Shown: positions 1 to 7,302, counted from the first letter of the stretch. The stretch is DNA of 11,853 bases from an uncultured Lachnospiraceae bacterium (GCA_902795835.1 CADBNA010000240.1:1-11853); one strand, 5' to 3'. A program made the numbers and translations. The notes: generated by a model from the letters alone, not told the origin.

Positions 1-557
1 ATAATGCCCGCGCTTTTGATAAAGGCCTGCCCGCTCCAGATAATCTCATAGACGGCGATCACCCTCGCAAGTGAAGTATCCTTAACCAGCGTGATGATCT
101 CATTGGACATCGGCGGCACAATCCTTTTCACCACCTGCAGGAGAATAATCCGGTAGAAGATCTGCCTCTTCGTCAGGCCCAGTACCTGCCCCGCTTCATA
201 CTGACCCACGGGTATAGACTGAATGCCGCCGCGGTAGATCTCGGAAAAATAGCAGGAATAATTGATGACAAAGGCAACGAGGGCGGCCGTAAACCGCCCG
301 GCATCCCCGGAGCCCCAGACATTCACGCCGAACAGAATGCCCGGGCCATAATAGATAACCAGCAGCTGCAGAAGCAGCGGGGTCCCGCGGATGATCCAGA
401 TGATAAACCGGACAGGCATCCGCAGCGGCAGAAAGTCACTCATGGAGCCAAAGCTGATGATCAGGCCCAGAGGCAGCGCCAGCAGAAGGGTCAGGCCGAA
501 CAGCCTTACAGTAGTCAAAAATCCTTCTAATAATGATTGTGTAACCGTCCAGAACAT
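1..557 (-). CDS. Polar amino acid ABC transporter permease, HisM/GlnP type (3' end beyond window)
   Basis: Membrane subunit of an amino acid importer; it would form the translocation path with a second permease copy and an ATPase. The visible 185 residues begin MFWTVTQSLLEGFLTTVRLF, the usual N-terminal start of this family, and contain several hydrophobic helices (about 14-35, 62-72, 90-104). The IIRGTPLLLQL segment (55-65) is highly typical of HisM/GlnP permeases. The cytoplasmic EAA loop that docks on the ATPase is at 121-141 (E121, A122, G127). The family is usually about 215-240 residues, so roughly 30-50 residues lie off the left edge. A weak ribosome site (AGAGGG) sits six bases before the ATG. 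The gene begins 51 bases after the stop of the binding lipoprotein, so the two form an operon and an ATPase gene is expected next. Substrate is not determinable from this sequence. Confidence 0.95.
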   Translation of the reverse strand, partial: MFWTVTQSLLEGFLTTVRLFGLTLLLALPLGLIISFGSMSDFLPLRMPVRFIIWIIRGTPLLLQLLVIYYGPGILFGVNVWGSGDAGRFTAALVAFVINYSCYFSEIYRGGIQSIPVGQYEAGQVLGLTKRQIFYRIILLQVVKRIVPPMSNEIITLVKDTSLARVIAVYEIIWSGQAFIKSAGI

Positions 558-608
558 ATCCGACCCTCTGCCTGTCCTTATTTGTTTTCTCCGGTAAAAG
601 CCCCTGTC

Positions 609-1748
609 TTACTGCTCGATGATGGACTCCTGCACGCCGTACTTCTCGGCGATTTCCATCATTGATCCATCCTCGTAGAACTTGCTGAACTCATCATTGA
701 TATAGGCAGCCAGGTCTGAGCCTTTCCGGCAGCCGGCGCCGTACTTCTCTTCGGTCAGCTCCAGTGTGTGTGTCAGTTCCGGATAGCTGGTGTCTTCGCC
801 GATCATGGCTCCCGCCATCAGCAGATCGATAATGCTGGCATCAGATGTGTTGGCCTGGACCTCCATCAGCGTATCAGCCTGGGAAGTAAGGGAAGTAAAC
901 TCAAAGCCGTTGTCTTTTGCCGCAGCTTCTCCGGCGGAACCGGCCTCAACCGCGAAGGTCAGTTCTTTCATGCTGTCCGCATCCGGGTAGTCCTTGGCTT
1001 TGTCAGCGGGCAGAACCACAACCTGTGCGTTATTGCAGTAGGGATTGGTGCATTCCATGGCATTCAGGACTTCATCCGTCAGGGTCATGCCGTTCCAGAC
1101 AACGTCAATGCTCTTGTTCTCCAGCTCCAGAATCTTGTTGTCCCAGTCGATCTCGACAAACTCAACCTCAACGCCCAGATCCTCGGCGACCTTCTTTGCC
1201 ATGTCTGCATCAAAGCCGATCCACTCACTGTTGTCATCCTTGTAGTCCATCGGAGCAAAGTCTGTGATGCCGACAATCAGTGTGCCCTTGTCCTGAATAT
1301 AGGCTACATCGCTGTCCGTATCATCGGTCTTCTCTTCTGCCTCAGAGGAAGAAGCGGAAACGGCTTCCTCTGTCTCGGATTCAGCTTTGGAGGCCGCTTC
1401 CTCTGCCTCAGACTTGGCTTCGGATACAGCTTCCTCTGCCTCAGACTTGGCTTCAGATACAGCTTCCTCTGCCTCAGACTTGGCTTCAGATACGGCTTCC
1501 TCTGCCTCAGATGCGGCCTCGGATACGGCCTCTTCTGCCTCAGATGCGGCTTCCTCCCCCTCGGACTTGGCCTCGGATACGGCTGCTTCTGCCTCGGACT
1601 TGGCCTCAGATACGGCTGCGGTCTCTTCCGCAGCTTCCGGAGCCTCAGATGCGGCCTTTGACGTCGCTGTAGAGGAAGATCCTCCGCAGGCTGTCAGCGC
1701 TGCTGCCATCGCAAATACCAGGATGCTGCTGATCATTTTCTTTTTCAT
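609..1748 (-). CDS. Amino-acid-binding lipoprotein (SBP family 3) with an 11-residue-repeat stalk
   Basis: Extracellular receptor that hands an amino acid to the adjacent permease. The lipoprotein signal peptide is residues 1-20, with lipobox L-T-A-C and lipidated Cys21. Residues 46-129 are almost entirely S, E, A, K and V in an 11-residue pattern and probably form a long helical stalk. The SBP_bac_3 domain runs from about 154 to 375 (GTLIVGITDFAPMDY at 155-169, GFDADMA at 178-184, IDVVWNG at 214-220, Y-G at 370-371). The 379-residue length is about 100 above the family norm because of the stalk. The arginine that normally follows the T-x-x position and binds the ligand carboxylate appears replaced by Val227. 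Cys233, Cys238 and Cys340 are shared with the binding domain of the gene at 9123-11021. The ATG has only a distant AAAGGA ribosome site. The family assignment is firm; the ligand is unknown. Confidence 0.95.
   Translation of the reverse strand: MKKKMISSILVFAMAAALTACGGSSSTATSKAASEAPEAAEETAAVSEAKSEAEAAVSEAKSEGEEAASEAEEAVSEAASEAEEAVSEAKSEAEEAVSEAKSEAEEAVSEAKSEAEEAASKAESETEEAVSASSSEAEEKTDDTDSDVAYIQDKGTLIVGITDFAPMDYKDDNSEWIGFDADMAKKVAEDLGVEVEFVEIDWDNKILELENKSIDVVWNGMTLTDEVLNAMECTNPYCNNAQVVVLPADKAKDYPDADSMKELTFAVEAGSAGEAAAKDNGFEFTSLTSQADTLMEVQANTSDASIIDLLMAGAMIGEDTSYPELTHTLELTEEKYGAGCRKGSDLAAYINDEFSKFYEDGSMMEIAEKYGVQESIIEQ
1362..1613 (-). repeat. 33-bp / 11-residue (hendecad) repeat region in the lipoprotein stalk
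   Basis: Codes for residues 46-129 of the binding lipoprotein. The unit is close to SEAKSEAEEAV. Several consecutive copies are nearly identical in DNA as well as protein, and one unit is shortened to seven residues (69-75). Eleven-residue periodicity with one small hydrophobic residue per turn set is expected of straight or slightly right-handed helical rods. The DNA identity between copies suggests recent expansion and likely length variation between strains. Confidence 0.85.
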
Positions 1749-1799
1749 AGTAATCTCTTTCCTTTCTATTTATAGTAACATGCTGTACACAGCGTGACA

Positions 1800-1851
1800 G
1801 GCACTTAAACTGCTTTGGTGAAGCGTTTTCACTGCATTGCGTTAAAGTGCC
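1800..1851 (-). promoter_or_regulatory. Nested inverted repeat in the lipoprotein mRNA leader, with a CRE-like core
   Basis: An outer inverted repeat (1800-1810 with 1841-1851, 10 of 11 positions pairing) surrounds an inner perfect one (GTGAA, five-base gap, TTCAC, 1818-1832). Both are centred at about 1825. The predicted transcript start is near 1856, so the mRNA would begin with this hairpin within a few bases. No T-run follows it, so it is not a terminator. The inner core TGAAGCGTTTTCA resembles a catabolite (CcpA/LacI-family) operator but is one base short of the usual 14. It could therefore be an operator downstream of the promoter, or a 5' RNA structure affecting stability. I recognise no known riboswitch. 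Confidence 0.5.
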
Positions 1852-1862
1852 CAACGAATGTC

Positions 1863-1891
1863 ATAGTATCATTCCCGGAGGAATCTGTCAA
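1863..1891 (-). promoter_or_regulatory. Sigma-A promoter for the binding lipoprotein and permease
   Basis: On the minus strand, TTGACA (1886-1891, full consensus) is followed by exactly 17 bases and TACTAT (1863-1868, four of six). The -35 box starts 11 bases after the stop codon of the S41 gene, so the transporter can be expressed independently of the upstream operon. The spacer contains a perfect small palindrome, ATTCC-N4-GGAAT (1871-1884), that could be a repressor site. Confidence 0.75.
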
Positions 1892-1902
1892 TGGGGATCT
1901 GC

Positions 1903-3744
1903 TCACGCCGCCTCGTCCAGTTCGTCGGAATCCCCTGTCTCCTCCGCCCCGAACTCTGCCCATTCGTTCATCATGCTGTCAAGAAGCTCATCATCATAAT
2001 AGCCGGCGAAGGAGGGTGCTCCTTCCTCTACTCCGATAATGGAAACCAGTCTGTCAATTAGCGGGCTTGCCTTCGGCTGGATCGGCAAGTCAATACTGCA
2101 GCCCCCTTCCACGGTAACGCCCTGTGAATCTGTGAGCTGCCACTGGGCGCTCGACATCGCGTAACTGAGTCCCTGGGCCTCACTTCCGATCTGGACACAG
2201 CAGGATCCCCCGCTGGTGGGCTCTCCGATGAGCACCGCGCCTGCTTCCTGCGCGATGATCGGAAACAGGTTGCCGCAGGAGAACGCATGACGCGTCGTCA
2301 GCACACCATAGTTATAATCATAGTTCACTTCTTTGTCCTTCTCATCATATACACCGTCAAAATTCGCATCCGCCTCAAAGGTAAATGTCATCCTCTGACC
2401 CGTCACCTTCTGAATGCCGTACAGCTGCGTCTGTCCGGTGGTTACGGCGAGGATGGCCATCATCACGTCCGGGCTGCCGCCGCTGTTGCAGGTAAGGTCA
2501 AAAATGACGTTTTCAATATCCGGATTTTCCGCAGCCTTCCGAAGGCCTGTGATGACAATTCCCAGACAGTCCTCCGGGAAGTCTCCCTCCCCGCTGTAGT
2601 ATCTGTTCCACGCGTCTTCATCCGGCATGAATCCGTCCAGCCGGATGATGGCCGTGCTGCCGTATTCACGGTAATTTTCGTCACCCCAGATGGATCTTCG
2701 CTGCAACGGTATCACTTCATGCAGGAGCTGTTTCATGGTGACCGGGCTGTCCAGTATATCCTTCAGCGGCGCCAGCTGTTTCTGAGCCGTCTGGCCGGAT
2801 ATATAGGCACTCTCCTGGGCCAGTGCCGCTCCGCTGGTAAACACGGTATGGCCGTCGCTCAGGCAGACCATAAACAGCTTATTTAAAGCAGCTGCATATT
2901 CCGCCAGACTGGGAGAATGCAGACCTTCTTTGATCGCGATGCCTTCTTCTCCCAGATCTGTCAATGCCTGGTCCAGTCCTTTTTCTGCGAGTTCCTCATC
3001 CAGCATGGCTACACCCGGATGTCCGAAAAAGTAGTCGAAGTTGAAGCAGAGATCCGCGTAACACTGCGCTATCATGTCCTCCGGCCTTTCCTGCCCCTGA
3101 AACTCCGCCTGAAAAACATCCGATTCCCAGAACCCTTCCGGGCTGGTCAAGTCAAGGCTCATCTTCTGGGCATACAGCTTTTCCCCGTTATAGAGCAGAT
3201 GATTGGTGGCAATGTCCGTCATCATATTGGACAGTACGGAGACCGGCAGATAGATATCATCCTGATCCGCATAGATCCGGATCCCGTACCTGGCAAAATC
3301 AAGCACGACAGGCGAAGGCTCGTCCTCAAAATCCACTGCTGTAATGCGCACAAAACGGCAGGAAGTATCCTTCCACCCCAGCGCCTCATTTTCAAGAGGA
3401 AGCGGCAGGTCAAAAAAACGGCACCAGTTATTCACCGTGATCCTGCCGGCATCGACATCGCACTGCAGTTCTTCCCCGATCCCGTTCTCCAGGATGATCA
3501 GGCCATCCTCCTCCCGCAGGGTCAGAGACTGCCGCTTCATGAACTCGGAGTATTCATTCATGCCCATGTAGGGGATATTAGGCGTTTCTTTATAGAAGCG
3601 AAGGGGCAGCTCACCGGCATCTTCCCCCTCCCTTATGACTTTTGTGTCCTGCTGTGTGTATTCCGCCTCATCAGCCGCAGCCGGCAGGGAAAGCGCCAGA
3701 ACCATGCAGAGAACCAGTAAACCTGAAAACCATCTTTTTCTCAT
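1903..3744 (-). CDS. Secreted S41-family (tail-protease-like) peptidase
   Basis: 613 residues with a clear signal peptide (MRKRWFSGLLVLCMVLALSL, cut after about PAAADE, residues 20-25) and no later membrane helix, so exported. S41 hallmarks appear in order: D-G-H-T (297-300), a G-F-x-P strand start (371-374), the D-L-T-x-N-S-G-G turn (416-423), A-F-S-C-G-N (487-492) carrying the likely nucleophile Ser489, and G-E-P-T-S-G-G (507-513). The usual catalytic lysine after the serine is not evident, so the mechanism may follow S41 members without the Ser-Lys dyad, or the protein may be inactive. No PDZ domain is obvious. D459-N461-D463-G464-D467-D470 forms an EF-hand-like calcium loop inside the catalytic domain. 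The N-terminal 200 residues contain motifs typical of beta-rich cell-wall-associated domains but are not identified. It starts 19 bases after alr with ribosome site GAGAGGCGG, so it is in the same operon. The acidic tail is unexplained. Confidence 0.85.
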   Translation of the reverse strand: MRKRWFSGLLVLCMVLALSLPAAADEAEYTQQDTKVIREGEDAGELPLRFYKETPNIPYMGMNEYSEFMKRQSLTLREEDGLIILENGIGEELQCDVDAGRITVNNWCRFFDLPLPLENEALGWKDTSCRFVRITAVDFEDEPSPVVLDFARYGIRIYADQDDIYLPVSVLSNMMTDIATNHLLYNGEKLYAQKMSLDLTSPEGFWESDVFQAEFQGQERPEDMIAQCYADLCFNFDYFFGHPGVAMLDEELAEKGLDQALTDLGEEGIAIKEGLHSPSLAEYAAALNKLFMVCLSDGHTVFTSGAALAQESAYISGQTAQKQLAPLKDILDSPVTMKQLLHEVIPLQRRSIWGDENYREYGSTAIIRLDGFMPDEDAWNRYYSGEGDFPEDCLGIVITGLRKAAENPDIENVIFDLTCNSGGSPDVMMAILAVTTGQTQLYGIQKVTGQRMTFTFEADANFDGVYDEKDKEVNYDYNYGVLTTRHAFSCGNLFPIIAQEAGAVLIGEPTSGGSCCVQIGSEAQGLSYAMSSAQWQLTDSQGVTVEGGCSIDLPIQPKASPLIDRLVSIIGVEEGAPSFAGYYDDELLDSMMNEWAEFGAEETGDSDELDEAA

Positions 3745-3763
3745 GATCCGCCTCTCTTTCTGA

Positions 3764-4918
3764 TCAGTCTGTATAAACCCGTGTTACCCTCTCTGAAATA
3801 TTGCAGAGCATTTCGTAATTAAACCGTCCTGCCGGATCAGCCACTTCTTCAATGGGGATACTGCTGTCTCCGTCTCTTCCGGCCAGCGTCACCACGTCTT
3901 CCGTTCTGACCCCGGGGATATCGCTGACATCCACCATCATCTGGTCCATGCAGACACGGCCGAGAATCGGCGCATACTGCCCGCGGATCAGCACCCTTCC
4001 CTTTCCGGAAAGTGCCCGGGGATAGCCGTCGGCGTACCCTGCCGAGATGGTTGCAATCCGGGTTACGGGTTTTTCTGTCACGTAAGTGGCACCATAGCTG
4101 ACGCCGATGCCCGGGCCTACATCCTTTACATGGATTACGCGGGAGCGCCATTGCAGAGCCGGAATCAGGTCCAGGTTTTCCTTCTGCACATCCTCGGAGG
4201 GATAGATCCCGTAGGTCACGATGCCGGAACGCACCATCCCGTACCGCCAGGTATCCCGGTCAAATTCCATTATGCCGGCACTGTTGCAGATATGCGGGAT
4301 GGGGATGCGCACGCCGCGTGCATCCAGCATCTGCAGCATCCGTTCGAACTTCTCCTGCTGCATATGGCAGTATGTCTTGTCCTCCTGGTCTGCGCATGAA
4401 AAATGGGAAAACATGCCTTCTATTTCAAGATGGGGCAATGCCGCGATCCGGGCGATTGCATCCGCATCTTCCTCGGTTATCTGAAACCCGATTCTGGTCA
4501 TGCCTGTATCCAGAGCGATGTGCGGCCGGGCAGTCAGTCCTGCTGAAGCCGCCGCCGCGCTGAGCGCTTCCGCGTCTTCCGGATGCCAGATGGCAGGGCG
4601 CACATCCGCCTCCAGAAGCTCCGGGTATTCGGAAGGAGACGTGTACCCCAGAATCATGACCGGCTTTGCGATTCCGGCCTGTTTCAGTTCCAGGGCTTCG
4701 TCCAGCGTTGCCACGGCAAAATAATCCGCCATATCCTCCAGCGCGCGCGATACCTGCACGGCCCCGTGCCCGTAGGCATTGGCCTTTACGACGGCCAGCA
4801 GCCTGACGCCCTCCGGAATGCGCGCTCTGACAGCACTGATATTGTGCCGGACCGCTTCCAGTGATATCTCGGTCCAGCAGCGCAGATAGCGGTCCCTTTT
4901 GTTTTCTGTGTAGTCCAT
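3764..4918 (-). CDS. alr: Alanine racemase
   Basis: PLP enzyme interconverting L- and D-alanine in the cytoplasm, supplying D-Ala for peptidoglycan. The 384 residues match the family's usual 360-390. The PLP lysine is Lys45 in VVKANAYGHG (43-52). The second catalytic base is Tyr275 in GVSYGATY (272-279). Other family marks are DTGMTRIGF (137-145), FSH (170-172), ICNSAG (210-215), R-x-G-x3-YG (230-237), SAGYADG (292-298) and CMDQ (323-326). The ribosome site AAGGAG is about 13 bases from the ATG, rather far. The gene lies between a seven-helix membrane protein and a secreted S41 protein, consistent with a cell-envelope operon. Nothing indicates which of a biosynthetic or catabolic role applies; the envelope context favours the biosynthetic one. 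Confidence 0.97.
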   Translation of the reverse strand: MDYTENKRDRYLRCWTEISLEAVRHNISAVRARIPEGVRLLAVVKANAYGHGAVQVSRALEDMADYFAVATLDEALELKQAGIAKPVMILGYTSPSEYPELLEADVRPAIWHPEDAEALSAAAASAGLTARPHIALDTGMTRIGFQITEEDADAIARIAALPHLEIEGMFSHFSCADQEDKTYCHMQQEKFERMLQMLDARGVRIPIPHICNSAGIMEFDRDTWRYGMVRSGIVTYGIYPSEDVQKENLDLIPALQWRSRVIHVKDVGPGIGVSYGATYVTEKPVTRIATISAGYADGYPRALSGKGRVLIRGQYAPILGRVCMDQMMVDVSDIPGVRTEDVVTLAGRDGDSSIPIEEVADPAGRFNYEMLCNISERVTRVYTD

Positions 4919-4979
4919 ATCCGGTAAAAATCTCCTTTTCTCTTTCCTGTTCCTGTCCGGACAGCTGCAGAAGCAGCGT

Positions 4980-5561
4980 TTATTTTCCTCTTGTTGTCAC
5001 ATACTGTACCACAATCCCCGCTGCCGCCAGCAGAACCAGAATCAGCAGCTGCAGCTCCTCGTCTCCCTGCAGTACCGGCACAAAAGACGGCAGGGCCCGC
5101 GCCACGGACAGCGCCCCTGCCAGAGAGCTGATCAGGATCACGGCGGGTCTGGCGAACTTCATGCCGATATATCCCACGATCAGGAAAGCGGCAACCCGCG
5201 CGGCAAAGCCGAAGATCTGCCATGCATCCCCCGCCGGAAAGCGTACGGATGCCATGGCCGAAAAAGCCATCAGGCCGCAGAACAGAAACACGCCGGCAAG
5301 ATAGACTTTATGCGCCAGAAAACCGCACAGAATACCCGCTGCCAGGCCAATCACAATGGGCATGTACTCCCTGCCCGCCAGATCCGGGATCAGCATGGAA
5401 GACAGGAGATACCCGGCAATCAGTCCGGCTCCGAAACCGGACAGCGTGATCCAGAACCGGAGGAGCTTATATCCCGAAAAGCACTGCAGCAGTCCGATCA
5501 GGACAGTGCCCAGTGCCGGCAGCAGCGGTGCCGCCTGTATGAGTCGGTTCAGTTCCTGCAA
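4980..5561 (-). CDS. Seven-helix membrane protein, TMEM198/DUF4203-like
   Basis: 193 residues, almost all hydrophobic, with about seven membrane segments near residues 11-29, 36-57, 67-84, 86-104, 116-134, 138-157 and 169-187. Glycine-rich helices and the G-Y-K-L-L-R-F start of the second segment resemble the DUF4203/TMEM198 group, for which no bacterial function is settled. The first codon is TTG: GGGGAGG ends seven bases before it and no in-frame ATG occurs until residue 56, so the TTG start is well supported. It starts 16 bases after the stop of the 556-residue protein and is followed 61 bases later by alr, so all are probably co-transcribed. The conserved link to a single-pass surface protein suggests a membrane complex, but that is inference. 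Confidence 0.8.
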   Translation of the reverse strand: MQELNRLIQAAPLLPALGTVLIGLLQCFSGYKLLRFWITLSGFGAGLIAGYLLSSMLIPDLAGREYMPIVIGLAAGILCGFLAHKVYLAGVFLFCGLMAFSAMASVRFPAGDAWQIFGFAARVAAFLIVGYIGMKFARPAVILISSLAGALSVARALPSFVPVLQGDEELQLLILVLLAAAGIVVQYVTTRGK

Positions 5562-5577
5562 GATTTATCCTCCCCTT

Positions 5578-7248
5578 TCATCCGCCTGTCCGCGTGATCT
5601 GCAGCTGTTCGCCGGCAAGCCGGTTCACGGCCTCTTCCATATTGAATCCGTCATCCTCCGGCAGGTTTTCCGTTTCGTCTTCGATCCAGAGTACAGTATT
5701 GTCATCCAGCTGTATCCAGACGTACAGCAGTCTGCACGGAAGTATATGACTGGTTAATTTGTAGTCATAGGTCAGCAGTCTGGCCTGCACTTCTCTCCCG
5801 TTAACGGTAAAGCTCCGGATGGAACCCGCGTTCAGGTGTTCTGTGCACGAAGAACCGTGTGCCGTTTTCAGAGAATCTTCCGAAAAATCCCGGTATGCGG
5901 TGTTTCTGAAACTATAGTCAATTTTTTCTTTCGTTCTCTCTGTTGAAGAATATTTGCGATCCTCTGACTCACAGCAGTAATAGTACTGTGCGCATGAAGT
6001 CTTGTACCAGTAAACGGATTCCGCACTCCCCTGCACAACAGGAAACTGCTCTCTCAGTTTATTCCCATATGATGTAGAAGGCGGAAGCACGGCCTGCCAG
6101 GTGCCTTCATTACTGGTTATCGTTTTTGCTGCCAGAGGAGAGGCGGCGTCTGTATTCAGGCCGTAGTCTCCCATGAACTGCAAAATCTCCACACAGCGCT
6201 TCTGATAGTCTTTGTCAGCCACAAACGCTTCTATTTCTTCTTTTGTGTCGTTTGCCGGCGTAAAGAACATCTGGCAGACCAGTACGCCATACCCGTCCCT
6301 GTCCTGCAGAAACTTGCAGTTCACAGCGCGTCTGCCCTCGGGCACATAGTAATACCGCAGCCAGGTCTGCCCGTTTACCGTGATTTCTTCCGGTTCCTGC
6401 TGTCTGTATCCGGTAAGATAACCCCAGAGGCCGGCCTCCATCTTCATGGCGGATTCTGCGTCTTTATACCGGTTGTCAAAACTGTAGTTCCAGTTAACTG
6501 CACTGCCGTCATCTCGCTTGGCAACGACAGAAAAGCTTCCCAGCCCCCAATTGACACTGTCCGCTTCGTTCCATTCCTCCTGCCAGGGAATCACCAGGAC
6601 CTCCGGCTCCAGTCCGACCATGTCTCCGCCTGCGCTTTCCATATTCGTGATGTACACATCGGAACCGAAAACTGCCGTCTGTGACCCGATATTCTCAAAA
6701 TCTATATAACTCTCCGGATGTGCTGTGTTATTCTCCTCCGCTTTTCCTGTGTAATAATTATACAGCGCCGCAGGCGGCTTTGCCTCGGCATCCATTTTAT
6801 GGTCGATCTGAACCAGTGCGTAAATGATCCCGGCCAGCGCAAGCACCGTCAGCAGGGCTATCCATTTTCCTTTTCCGCCCTTCTTCTTTGCCGCCTGTCC
6901 AGTCTGTTTCCGGGAGACCGCCTGCGTGCGGTTTGCAGCGGATGTCCCGGCGGATCCAGATGTCTGGCTGCCGGGGAACGGCTGCCCACTCTGCTGCGGC
7001 ATCCCCGCAACCCCCGATGTCTGGCTGCCGGGAGCAGTCTGCCGGTTCTGCTGCGGTGTCCCTGCCGATCCAGATGTCTGGCTGCCGGGAGCAGTCTGCC
7101 GGTTCTGCTGCGGTGTCCCTGCCGATCCAGATGTCTGGCTGCCGGGAGAGCTCTGACTGCTCTGCCGCGTCTCCTGCTCCGGCAATGCGATTCCGAACTC
7201 TTCCGGAGTCGGCTTCCTGTGGAGTGTACGTTTATTCAAGCTGCCCAA
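5578..7248 (-). CDS. Single-pass membrane protein with RTLHR N-terminal motif and Cys-rich outer domain (unknown function)
   Basis: I do not recognise this gene. Residues 7-20 (RTLHRKPTPEEFGI) match a segment in the 632-residue protein at 9123-11021. Residues 26-120 are Ser/Gln/Gly/Pro-rich with a 19-residue tandem repeat. A lysine/glycine-rich stretch (120-128) leads into one membrane helix (129-147), giving N-in, C-out topology. The outer region (150-556) has eight cysteines (311, 325, 352, 419, 425, 426, 468, 505) and may be two copies of one fold: T-V-N-G turns recur at about 290 and 481, each followed by strand-rich sequence. The start is TTG with AGGGAG eight bases before it. Upstream the frame is open only to a TAG 19 codons away, with no ATG or GTG between. 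It is the first gene of the probable envelope operon. Confidence 0.8.
   Translation of the reverse strand: MGSLNKRTLHRKPTPEEFGIALPEQETRQSSQSSPGSQTSGSAGTPQQNRQTAPGSQTSGSAGTPQQNRQTAPGSQTSGVAGMPQQSGQPFPGSQTSGSAGTSAANRTQAVSRKQTGQAAKKKGGKGKWIALLTVLALAGIIYALVQIDHKMDAEAKPPAALYNYYTGKAEENNTAHPESYIDFENIGSQTAVFGSDVYITNMESAGGDMVGLEPEVLVIPWQEEWNEADSVNWGLGSFSVVAKRDDGSAVNWNYSFDNRYKDAESAMKMEAGLWGYLTGYRQQEPEEITVNGQTWLRYYYVPEGRRAVNCKFLQDRDGYGVLVCQMFFTPANDTKEEIEAFVADKDYQKRCVEILQFMGDYGLNTDAASPLAAKTITSNEGTWQAVLPPSTSYGNKLREQFPVVQGSAESVYWYKTSCAQYYYCCESEDRKYSSTERTKEKIDYSFRNTAYRDFSEDSLKTAHGSSCTEHLNAGSIRSFTVNGREVQARLLTYDYKLTSHILPCRLLYVWIQLDDNTVLWIEDETENLPEDDGFNMEEAVNRLAGEQLQITRTGG
6976..7146 (-). repeat. 57-bp tandem repeat (three units) in the spacer of the 556-residue protein
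   Basis: Units at 7090-7146, 7033-7089 and 6976-7032 code for PGSQTSGSAGTPQQNRQTA and close variants. A partial fourth copy continues to about 6946. The first two units are nearly identical at DNA level; the third has diverged (V-A-G-M, S-G-Q-P-F). It codes for a flexible cytoplasmic spacer between the RTLHR motif and the membrane helix. Repeat number is likely to vary between strains. Confidence 0.9.
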
Positions 7249-7302
7249 TTTTCTGTCTCCCTGAACAAAAGTATTGCCTTTATTACTGTTGGCGTTGTAA
7301 TC

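Noticed and set aside
768..1661. Long plus-strand open frame of 297 codons opposite the lipoprotein
   Set aside because: It is the antisense reading of the low-complexity repeat and binding domain. It gives a repetitive F/L/C/R/G-rich peptide with no family features, while the minus frame has a lipobox and a clear SBP domain.
1800..1851. Intrinsic terminator of the S41 operon
   Set aside because: The hairpin is not followed by a T-run on the minus strand and lies downstream of a strong promoter reading the same way.
1749..1902. Riboswitch or T-box upstream of the amino acid transporter
   Set aside because: The leader is only about 108 bases, with no T-box sequence, specifier loop or terminator hairpin, and no conserved core of a lysine, glycine or glutamine riboswitch that I can recognise.
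2917..3720. Plus-strand open frame of 267 codons opposite the S41 gene
   Set aside because: No ribosome site and no recognisable protein pattern; the minus strand carries signal peptide and S41 motifs over the same bases.
6976..7146. Regular repeats that might be taken for a CRISPR array
   Set aside because: The units are directly tandem without unique spacers, are multiples of three and are translated as part of the 556-residue protein.
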